Assembly (NCBI RefSeq): GCF_040954835.1
Contig: NC_090697.1
Span: 29,381,001-29,445,000 of the forward strand
Source: Lepisosteus oculatus
Taxonomy: Eukaryota > Chordata > Actinopteri > Semionotiformes > Lepisosteidae
DNA: 64,000 bases
Direction of reading: 5' to 3'
The notes under the pieces are model-generated. The model worked only from the letters and a program-made list of their open reading frames with translations. It made no database searches and was not told the origin of the DNA. Numbering within the stretch: position 1 is the first letter of the stretch; every line of letters begins with the position of its first letter. Below, one piece after another: positions 34,901 through 46,900 of the stretch. The position numbers were made by a program, and so were the translations under genes.

Positions 34901-37900
34901 AATTTTATTATTTTTATCTGCTTTGGCAACACTGATTGTACCCATCGGTCATGCTAATAAAGCACCTTGAATTGAATTGAATTGAGACACTGACCACAGT
35001 GGGAGACCAGACAGAGAGACACTGACCACTGTAAGAGTCCAGACAGAGAGACACTGACCACTGTAAGAGACCAGACAGAGAGACACTGACCACTGTAAGA
35101 GTCCAGACAGAGAGACACTGACCACAGAGGGAGATGAGACAGAGAGACACTGACCACAGTGGAAGACCAGACAGAGAGACAGTGACCACTTTAAGAGTCC
35201 AGACAGGGAGACAGTGACCACAGTGGGAGACCAGACAGAGAGAAACTGACCACTGTAAGAGTCCAGATAGAGAGACACTGACCACAGTGGGAGACCAGAC
35301 AGAGAGACACTGACCACAGTGGGAGATGAGACAGTCCAGTAGGGTGGCCGCAGCAGGGGCAGTTCCAGGATGTTTGGCGTTCAGGTTGTCAACAGCAGCA
35401 GTTGCCAAGTGCGACAGGAGAGGATTGAGGCTGTTGCCTAGCAATGGCGTGATCTGGCTGGCCATGTCCAGAGCTTGGAGACACACCTTCCTGTTAGGGT
35501 CCTGGAGCCTCGGGCCAAACCAGTCCCATACCTGCGCAGTCAACCCATTGATCAATAATCCCTTCTCCTACTGATGAGTCAACACCCGGCTGTTCCCACT
35601 TCATGTACTGTCTCCCTTGCTGCCTTCATATACCTCATATCCTACACCTCCCAGTGTCTCTGTCCTCACATACCCCCTGTCCTACACCTCCCAGTATCTC
35701 TGTCCTCATATACCCTCTGTCCTACACCTCCCAGTGTCTCTGTCTTCATATACCCCCTGTCCTACACCTCCCAGTATCTCTGTCCTCACATACCCCCTGT
35801 CCTACACCTCCCAGTGTCTCTGTCCTCCTGTCCTACACCTCCCAGTGTCTCTGTCCTCACATACCCCCTGTCCTACACCTCCCAGTGTCTCTGTCCTCAC
35901 ATACCCCCTGTCCTACACCTCCAAGTGTATCTGCCCCCCTGTCCTACACCTCCCAGTGTCTCTGTCTTCATATACCCCCTGTCCTACACCTCCTAGTGTC
36001 TCTATCCTCCTGTCCTACACCTCCCAGTGTCTCTGTCCTCACATACCCCCTGTCCTACACCTCCCAGTATCTCTGTCTTCATATACCCCCTGTCCTACAC
36101 CTCCCAGTATCTCTGTCCTCATATACCCCTTGTCCTAAACCTCCCAGTGTCTATATCCTCCTGTCCTACACCTCCCAGTGTCTCTGTCCTCACATACCCC
36201 CTGTCCTACACCTCCCAGTATCTCTGTCCTCATATACCCCCTGTCCTACACCTCCCTGTATCTCTGTCCTCATATACCCCCTGTCCTACACCTCCCAGTG
36301 TCTCTATCCTCCTGTCCTAAAACTCCCAGTGTCTCTGTCCTCACATACCCCCTGTCCTACACCTCCCAGTATCTCTGTCCTCATATACCCCCTGTCCTAA
36401 ACCTCCCAGTATCTCTGTCTTCATATACCCCCTGTCCTACACCTCCCAGTGTCTCTGCCCCCCTGTCCTACACCTCCCAGTGTCTCTGTCCTCTGTCCTA
36501 CCACTCCCAGTTTCTCTCTCTCCCCCTATCCTTAACCTCCCAGTGTCTCTGTCCCCCTGTCCTACACCTCCCAGTGTCTCTCTCTCTCCCTGTCCTACAC
36601 CTCCCAGTGTCCCTCTCTCTCCTTGTCCTACACCTCCCAGTGTCCCTCTCTCCCCCTGTCCTACACCTCCCAGTGTCCCTCTCTCTCCCTGTCCTACACC
36701 TCCCAGTGTCTCTGTCTCCCTGTCCTACACCTCCCAGTGTCCCTCTCTCCCCCTGTCCTACACCTCCCAGTGTCCCTCTCTCCCCCTGTCCTACACCTCC
36801 CAGTGTCTCTGTCCCCCTGTCCTACAGCTCCCAGTGTCCCTCTCTCTCCCTGTCCTACAGCTCCCAGTGTCTCTGTCCCCCCAGTGTCTCCCTCTCCCTC
36901 ACCTTGCTGATGTTGGCTGTGACGAGCAGGGGGTGCTGGGTGCACAGCTCCAGCAGCAGGGCGATCCCTCTGGCCCGCGGGGCATGTCCCTGCGCAGTCA
37001 GCAGGGCCTGCAGCTCCGTCAGCCTCTCGCCCCGCTGCAGTGAGCGCAGCACCGCGGCCCGGAGCCGCGGCCCGGGGAGGAGCTGCTCTCCAGGGCCCTG
37101 CCTGGGAAGAGACAGGCGTCACAGGCGCTGCGGGCCAGGCTGGGGTGAGCCTTGTTTGTGCTCTCACTCTGCCCATGGGGAATTGACTTTCCATTCAGGC
37201 CCTTTAGAACTGTAATTTGAGCTTTGAAAATTTCGGAAATTAAGCAATATTTCAAAATTTAAAGGTCACTTAAATCTGTAAATTTTACTCAAGGCTGGTA
37301 CTCCAGATACATACAAGAAATAGGAGCTGTGTGCAAACAATAACAGGACTGATCTACTGTACTGGGACTGTAGCTCCTATTGTAACAGGACTGATCTACT
37401 GTACTGGGACTGTAGCTCCTATTGTAACAGGACTGATCTACTGCACTGGGACTGTAGCTCCTGTTGTAACAGGACTGATCTACTGTACTGGGACTGTAGC
37501 TCCTGTTGTAACAGGACTGATCTACTGTACTGGGACTGTAGCTCCTGTTGTAACAGGACTGATCTACTGTACTGGGACTGTAGCTCCTGTTGTAACAGGA
37601 CTGATCTACTGTACTGGGACTGTAGCTCCTGTTGTAACAGGACTGATCTACTGTACTGGGACTGTAGCTCCTGTTGTAACAGGACTGTTCTCCTGCACTG
37701 GGACTGTAGCTCCTATTGTAACAGGACTGTTCTCCTGCACTGGGACTGTAGCTCCTATTGTAACAGGACTGATCTACTGCACTGGGACTGTAGCTCCTGT
37801 TGTAACAGGACTGATCTACTGTACTGGGACTGTAGCTCCTGTTGTAACAGGACTGTTCTCCTGCACTGGGACTGTAGCTCCTATTGTAACAGGACTGTTC

Positions 37901-40900
37901 TACTGCACTGGGACTGTAGCTCCTATTGTAACAGGACTGATCTACTGCACTGGGACTGTAGCCCCTATTGTAACAGGACTGTTCTACTGTACTGGGACTG
38001 TAGCTCCTATTGTAACAGACTGTTCTACTGCACTGGGACTGTAGCTCCTATTGTAACAGGACTGTTCTACTGCACTGGGACTGTAGCTCCTATTGTAACA
38101 GGACTGTTCTACTGTACTGGGACTGTAGCTCCTATTGTAACAGGACTGATCTACTGTACTGGGACTGTAGCTCCTATTGTAACAGGACTGATCTACTGTA
38201 CTGGGACTGTAGCTCCTATTGTAACAGGACTGATCTACTGCACTGGGACTGTAGCTCCTGTTGTAACAGGACTGATCTACTGTACTGGGACTGTAGCTCC
38301 TGTTGTAACAGGACTGATCTACTGTACTGGGACTGTAGCTCCTGTTGTAACAGGACTGATCTACTGTACTGGGACTGTAGCTCCTGTTGTAACAGGACTG
38401 ATCTACTGTACTGGGACTGTAGCTCCTGTTGTAACAGGACTGATCTACTGTACTGGGACTGTAGCTCCTGTTGTAACAGGACTGTTCTCCTGCACTGGGA
38501 CTGTAGCTCCTATTGTAACAGGACTGTTCTCCTGCACTGGGACTGTAGCTCCTATTGTAACAGGACTGATCTACTGCACTGGGACTGTAGCTCCTGTTGT
38601 AACAGGACTGATCTACTGTACTGGGACTGTAGCTCCTGTTGTAACAGGACTGTTCTCCTGCACTGGGACTGTAGCTCCTATTGTAACAGGACTGTTCTAC
38701 TGCACTGGGACTGTAGCTCCTATTGTAACAGGACTGATCTACTGCACTGGGACTGTAGCCCCTATTGTAACAGGACTGTTCTACTGTACTGGGACTGTAG
38801 CTCCTATTGTAACAGACTGTTCTACTGCACTGGGACTGTAGCTCCTATTGTAACAGGACTGTTCTACTGCACTGGGACTGTAGCTCCTATTGTAACAGGA
38901 CTGTTCTACTGTACTGGGACTGTAGCTCCTATTGTAACAGGACTGATCTACTGTACTGGGACTGTAGCTCCTATTGTAACAGGACTGATCTACTGTACTG
39001 GGACTGTAGCTCCTATTGTAACAGGACTGTTCTACTGTACTGGGACTGTAACTCCTATTGTAACAGACTGTTCTACTGTACTGGGACTGTAGCCCCTATT
39101 GTAACAGGACTGATCTACTGCACTGGGACTGTAGCTCCTATTGTAACAGGACTGATCTACTGCACTGGGACTGTAGCTCCTATTGTAACAGGACTGTTCT
39201 ACTGCACTGGGACTGTAGCTCCTATTGTAACAGGACTGATCTACTGTACTGGGACTGTAGCTCCTATTGTAACAGGACTGTTCTACTGTACTGGGACTGT
39301 AGCCCCTATTGTAACAGGACTGATCTACTGCACAAGGACTGTAGCCCCTATTGTAACAGGACTGTTCTACTGCACTGGGACTGTAGCTCCTACTGTAACA
39401 GGACTGTTCTACTGTACTGGGACTGTAGCTCCTATTGTAACAGGACTGTTCTACTGTACTGGGACTGTAGCTCCTGTTGTGACATCACTCTGCTCTCCTC
39501 CCCACTGATAGCTGGTGTGTGGGGAGCGTTCTGTTGCACTTTGGCTGCTGTAGCATCATCCAGTTGGGAACTGCAAATTTGTGGTGATGGAGGGGAGTCC
39601 CTATTACCTGTTAAGCGCTTTGAGTGGAGTGTCCAGAAAAGCATTTTATATGTGTAAGGATAATAATGATAATTTGTCGGTTGACTGACTCAGTGGGTTC
39701 TTGAGCGATGAAGGAAGTGAGCGCTCTTACCCTGCAGCAGAGCTCAGCACATTTGTTGTAACGCTAACCCGGGGCGACCTATGACCTCGTGCCCAGGGAG
39801 GCTCTGCCGCACTGCCCCGTGTGACCTGCAGGAGAGACAGGAGAACCGGGGAACACCGCCATTGTGTGGAATATCAGTGTGATGTATTATAAGCACCAGT
39901 GCCTTGTCTAGACTCCAGACAACGTTACATTATCTAGTGAGAGTTAAGGGTGAGAAGAGGACAAGAGGAGGGCATGGTCACTCAGAGGGGTGAGAGGAGG
40001 GCACACATACAGAGGGGTGAGAGGAGGGCACACATACAGAGGGGTGAGAGGAGGGCATGGTCATACAGAGGGGTGAGAGGAGGGCATGGTCATACAGAGG
40101 GGTGAGAGGAGGGCATGATCATACAGAGGGGTGAGAGGAGGGCATGGTCACTTGTTGATCAGTGTTGGAGCACAGGGAGTTCAGACAGGGTGGGATCTCA
40201 AGAGGAGCGTGCCAGTAACCTGGGAACCCCAGCACTCACCAGCCACACCACACTGACCTGCTGCTGAAAGGAGGTGGACAGGAAGTGCAGGTCATGGGTG
40301 GACAGGAAACGCTGGGCCAGGAGGTCAAACTCAGGGTGAGAGATAAGGAGAGACAGCATCCTGCGTCCATAGAACCTGCACAGCACACACAGATAGCACT
40401 GTCACACTGACCTCCTGACACACCCACAGATTACACACTGACACACAAAAACAACGCACAAAACACAAACTCCTGCTCTGCTGTGGAAGAACATACTGTG
40501 CAGATTAATTTACTGAGCTCCGTTCTGGATGGTTGGCTGATTGTCAGAGCAAATGAGAAATCAGCTGATGAACTGGTCTTGCCAGGTGGATAAGATAGCA
40601 GACAATCCCTCTGACTGGTATTTCCGATCGACAGAGCAGATAAACGTAACGGACCGGTCTCAGTGCATGGCTCTCACCGGGTGTCCTGCTGGGCGTCCTG
40701 CGCCAGTCGGACCAGCGCGAGGAGCAGCTGCTCCTGTCCTGCCCCCCCGGCCGCGAGCGCTGGCTCCGCCCCCTCTCGCTCCAGGACCAGCGCCATCATC
40801 TCCGCGGCACAGCAGCGGGAGGCGGGGTTTCGGTGACTGCGGGGCAGGAACGCACTGGGCTGAGAGACTGAGAGACTGAGACACGCGCCGCAGTGCCCAG

Positions 40901-43900
40901 CTGGCCCTGCCAACACGGGCAGCCCAGCGCCAGTGCGCACAGAGAGGGGTGAGGGACACAGAGCACGACCCGGGGAGAGAGGAAAGGCTGGGGAGGGTGT
41001 GAGAGGAAGGAATTTCAACTCCAGACAGCAGCTGACAGAGAGGCAGTAGATTACAGTATACATACTGCAGCTCAAAACCATAGAGCACAGTACAGTACGC
41101 TACTGAAGCTACAGTCCAGTATAGTACGCTACTGAAGCTACAGTCCAGTATAGTACACTACTGAAGCTACAGTCCAGTATAGTACACTACTGAAACTACA
41201 GTCCAGTATAGTACACTACTGAAACTACAGTCCAGTATAGCACACTACTGAAGCTACAGTCCAGTATAGTACACTACTGAAGCTACAGTCCAGTATAGTA
41301 CACTACTGAAGCTACAGTCTAGTATAGTACACTACTGAAGCTACAGTCCAGTATAGTACACTACTGAAGCTACAGTCCAGTATAGTACACTACTGAAACT
41401 ACAGTCCAGTATAGTACGCTACTGAAGCTACAGTCCAGTATAGCACACTACTGAAGCTACAGTCCAGTATAGCACACTACTGAAGCTACAGTCCAGTATA
41501 GCACACTACTGAAGCTACAGTCCAGTATAGTACGCTACTGAAGCTACAGTCCAGTATAGTACACTACTGAACCTACAGTCCAGTATAGTACGCTACTGAA
41601 GCTACAGTCCAGTATAGTACACTACTGAAGCTACAGTCCAGTATAGCACACTACTGAAGCTACAGTCCAGTATAGTACGCTACTGAAGCTACAGTCCAGT
41701 ATAGTACACTACTGAAGCTACAGTCCAGTATAGTACGCTACTGAAGCTACAGTCCAGTATAGTACACTACACTTCAGTAGGGGCAGCTACTGAAGCTACA
41801 GTCCAGTATAGCACGCTACTGAAGCTACAGTCCAGTATAGTACACTACTGAAGCTACAGTCCAGTATAGTACGCTACTGAAGCTACAGTCCAGTATAGTA
41901 CACTACACTTCAGTAGGGGCAGCTACTGAAGCTACAGTCCAGTATAGCACGCTACTGAAGCTACAGTCCAGTATAGCACGCTACTGAAGCTACAGTCCAG
42001 TATAGTACACTACTGAAGCTACAGTCCAGTATAGTACACTACTGAAGCTACAGTCCAGTATAGTACGCTACTGAAGCTACAGTTCAGTATAGTACACTAC
42101 TGAAGCTACAGTCCAGTATAGTACGCTACTGAAGCTACAGTCCAGTATAGTACACTACACTTCAGTAGGGGCAGCTACTGAAGCTACAGTCCAGTATAGC
42201 ACGCTACTGAAGCTACAGTCCAGTATAGCACGCTACTGAAGCTACAGTCCAGTATAGTACGCTACTGAAGCTACAGTCCAGTATAGTACACTACTGAAGC
42301 TACAGTCCAGTATAGTACGCTACTGAAGCTACAGTCCAGTATAGTACACTACTGAAGCTACAGTCCAGTATAGTACACTACTGAAACTACAGTCCAGTAC
42401 AGTACGCTACTGAAGCTACAGTCCAGTATAGTACGCTACTGAAGCTAAAGTCCAGTATAGTACACTACTGAAACTACAGTCCAGTATAGTACGCTACTGA
42501 AGCTACAGTCCAGTATAGTACACTACTGAAGCTACAGTCCAGTATAGTACACTACTGAAACTACAGTCCAGTATAGTACGCTACTGAAGATACAGTCCAG
42601 TATAGTACGCTACTGAAGCTACAGTCCAGTATAGTACACTACTGAAACTACAGTCCAGTATAGTACACTACTGAAGCTACAGTCCAGTATAGCACGCTAC
42701 TGAAGCTACAGTCCAGTATAGCACGCTACTGAAACTACAGTCCAGTATAGTACACTACTGAAGCTACAGTCCAGTATAGCACACTACTGAAGCTACAGTC
42801 CAGTATAGTACGCTACTGAAGCTACAGTCCAGTATAGCACACTACTGAAGCTACAGTCCAGTATAGTACGCTACTGAAGCTACAGTCCAGTATAGCACAC
42901 TACTGAAGCTACAGTCCAGTATAGTACGCTACTGAAACTACAGTCCAGTATAGCACACTACTGAAGCTACAGTCCAGTATAGCACACTACTGAAGCTACA
43001 GTCCAGTATAGCACACTACTGAAGCTACAGTCCAGTATAGCACACTACTGAAACTACAGTCCAGTATAGTACGCTACTGAAGCTACAGTCCAGTATTGTA
43101 CCCTACTGAAGCTAGTCCAGTATAGTACGCTACTGAAGCTACAGTCCAGTATAGTACACTACTGAAGCTAGTCCAGTATAGTACGCTACTGAAGCTACAG
43201 TCCAGTATAGCACACTACTGAAGCTACAGTCCAGTATAGCACGCTACTGAAACTACAGTCCAGTATAGTATGCTACTGAATCTACAGTCCAGTATAGTAC
43301 GCTACTGAAGCTACAGTCCAGTATAGCACACTACTGAAGCTACAGTCCAGTATAGTACACTACCGAAGCTACAGTCCAGTATAGCACACTACTGAAGCTA
43401 CAGTCCAGTATAGTACGCTACTGAAGCTACAGTCCAGTATAGTACACTACACTTCAGTAGGGGCAGCTACTGAAGCTACAGTCCAGTATAGTACACTACT
43501 GAAGCTACAGTCCAGTATAGTACACTACTGAAGCTACAGTCCAGTATAGCACGCTACTGAAGCTACAGTCCAGTATAGTACACTACTGAAGCTACAGTCC
43601 AGTATAGTACACTACTGAAGCTACAGTCCAGTATAGTACGCTACTGAAGCTACAGTCCAGTATAGTACACTACTGAAACTACAATCCAGTATAGCACACT
43701 ACTGAAGCTACAGTCCAGTATAGTACACTACTGAAGCTACAGTCCAGTATAGTACACTACTGAAGCTACAGTCCAGTATAGCACGCTACTGAAGCTACAG
43801 TCCAGTATAGCACACTACTGAAGCTACAGTCCAGTATAGTACACTACTGAAGCTACAGTCCAGTACAGCACACTACTGAAGCTACAGTCCAGTATAGTAC

Positions 43901-46900
43901 ACTACTGAAGCTACAGTCCAGTATAGTACGCTACTGAAGCTACAGTCCAGTATAGCACACTACTGAAGCTACAGTCCAGTATAGTACACTACTGAAGCTA
44001 CAGTCCAGTATAGTACACTACTGAAACTACAGTCCAGTACAGCACACTGCAGTCTGGTACAGAACTACATTACTGTGCAGTAAGGTACACTAGAGTGCAG
44101 TACGGTAACACTACAGTACACTACAGTGCAGTACGGTACACTTACACTACAGTACAGTATACGACAGTACACGACAGCACAGTGAAGTACACTACACGTG
44201 AGCGCTGTACAGTACACTCTGTCCTGTGAGCTGGGGTGCCTGTGACTCTGTGGTAGCAGCCGAAGTCATGGAGTCGTGCAGTATTCTCACACCACCATGG
44301 TTTTGCCTTGCGTTTCCCGGGTTTCTTTCTGGTTGTCCCTGCCGTGCCTCGCTGTGCCTCCCCTGTCGCTCCACTGTGCTGTAAGCACGCCTCAGATCTT
44401 CTCTGTCTCTCACCTGGCTCCGGTGCTGATGAGCGAGCCGAGCGCGCGGGCAGGGCTGGCGCTGCCCACCGCCGCCCGCAGCGCCCCCTGCGCCCCCTCC
44501 CTCAGGAACTCGCTGGAGTCGCCCGCCCGCAGCAGCAGCGCAGGCATCACCACTTCCAGCTCCCCATCCATGGCACTGCCCAGCGCCCCACACACTGCCC
44601 CCAGCGCCCGCATCGCCGCCCGGGACACCCCGGAGCGCAGGCTGAGCACCTGGGAGAGACAGAGCGATGGCGTTCAGCACCCTGATCTGTCCAGATCACT
44701 CTCCCCGTAACCAGCAGGCTGAGCACCTGGGAGAGACAGAGCGATGGCGTTCAGCACCCTGATCTGTCCAGATCACTCTCCCCGTAACCAGCAGGCTGAG
44801 CACCTGGGAGAGACAGAGCGATGGCGTTCAGCACCCTGATCTGTCCAGATCACTCTCCCTGTAACCAGCAGGCTGAGCACCTGGGAGAGACGGAGCGATG
44901 GCGTTCAGCACCCTGATCTGTCCAGATCACTCTCCCTGTAACCAGCAGGCTGAGCACCTGGGAGAGACAGAGCGATGGCGTTCAGCACCCTGATCTGTCC
45001 AGATCACTCTCCCTGTAACCAGCAGGCTGAGCACCTGGGAGAGACAGAGCGATGGCGTTCAGCACCCTGATCTGTCCAGATCACTCTCCCTGTAACCAGC
45101 AGGCTGAGCACCTGGGAGAGACAGAGCGATGGCGTTCAGCACCCTGATCTGTCCAGATCACTCTCCCTGTAACCAGCAGGCTGAGCACCTGGGAGAGACA
45201 GAGCGATGGCGTTCAGCACCCTGATCTGTCCAGATCACTCTCCCTGTAACCAGCAGGCTGAGCACCTGGGAGAGACAGAGCGATGGCGTTCAGCCCCCTG
45301 ATCTGTCCAGATCACTCTCCCCGTAACCAGCAGGCTGAGCACCTGGGAGAGACAGAGCGATGGCGTTCAGCACCCTGATCTGTCCAGATCACTCTCCCCG
45401 TAACCAGCAGGCTGAGCACCTGGGAGAGACAGAGCGATGGCATTCAGCACCCTGATCTGTCCAGATCACTCTCCCTGTAACCAGCAGGCTGAGCACCTGG
45501 GAGAGACAGAGCGATGGCGTTCAGCACCCTGATCTGTCCAGATCACTCTCCCTGTAACCAGCAGGCTGAGCACCTGGGAGAGACAGAGCGATGGCGTTCA
45601 GCACCCTGATCTGTCCAGATCACTCTCCCTGTAACCAGCAGGCTGAGCACCTGGGAGAGACAGAGCGATGGCGTTCAGCACCCTGATCTGTCCAGATCAC
45701 TCTCCCTGTAACCAGCAGGCTGAGCACCTGGGAGAGACAGAGCGATGGCGTTCAGCACCCTGATCTGTCCAGATCACTCTCCCCGTAACCAGCAGGCTGA
45801 GCACCTGGGAGAGACAGAGCGATGGCGTTCAGCACCCTGATCTGTCCAGATCACTCTCCCTGTAACCAGCAGGCTGAGCACCTGGGAGAGACAGAGCGAT
45901 GGTGTTCAGCACCCTGATCTGTCCAGATCACTCTCCCCGTAACCAGCAGGCTGAGCACCTGGGAGAGACAGAGCGATGGCGTTCAGCACCCTGATCTGTC
46001 CAGATCACTCTCCCTGTAACCAGCAGGCTGAGCACCTGGGAGAGACAGAGCGATGGCGTTCAGCACCCTGATCTGTCCAGATCACTCTCCCCGTAACCAG
46101 CAGGCTGAGCACCTGGGAGAGACAGAGCGATGGCGTTCAGCACCCTGATCTGTCCAGATCACTCTCCCCGTAACCAGCAGGCTGAGCACCTGGGAGAGAC
46201 AGAGCGATGGCGTTCAGCACCCTGATCTGTCCAGATCACTCTCCCCGTAACCAGCAGGCTGAGCACCTGGGAGAGACAGAGCGATGGCGTTCAGCACCCT
46301 GATCTGTCCAGATCACTCTCCCTGTAACCAGCAGGCTGAGCACCTGGGAGAGACAGAGCGATGGCGTTCAGCACCCTGATCTGTCCAGATCACTCTCCCT
46401 GTAACCAGCAGGCTGAGCACCTGGGAGAGACAGAGCGATGGCGTTCAGCACCCTGATCTGTCCAGATCACTCTCCCTGTAACCAGCAGGCTGAGCACCTG
46501 GGAGAGACAGAGCGATGGCGTTCAGCACCCTGATCTGTCCAGATCACTCTCCCTGTAACCAGCAGGCTGAGCACCTGGGAGAGACAGAGCGATGGCGTTC
46601 AGCCCCCTGATCTGTCCAGATCACTCTCCCTGTAACCAGCAGGCTGAGCACCTGGGAGAGACAGAGCGATGGCGTTCAGCCCCCTGATCTGTCCAGATCA
46701 CTCTCCCTGTAACCAGCAGGCTGAGCACCTGGGAGAGACAGAGCGATGGCGTTCAGCACCCTGATCTGTCCAGATCACTCTCCCTGTAACCAGCAGGCTG
46801 AGCACCTGGGAGAGACAGAGCGATGGCGTTCAGCACCCTGATCTGTCCAGATCACTCTCCCTGTAACCAGCAGGCTGAGCACCTGGGAGAGACAGAGCGA

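Noticed and set aside
35603-37215. Plus-strand readings of 187-345 codons
   Set aside because: Pyrimidine minisatellite translated in several frames, antisense to togaram2.
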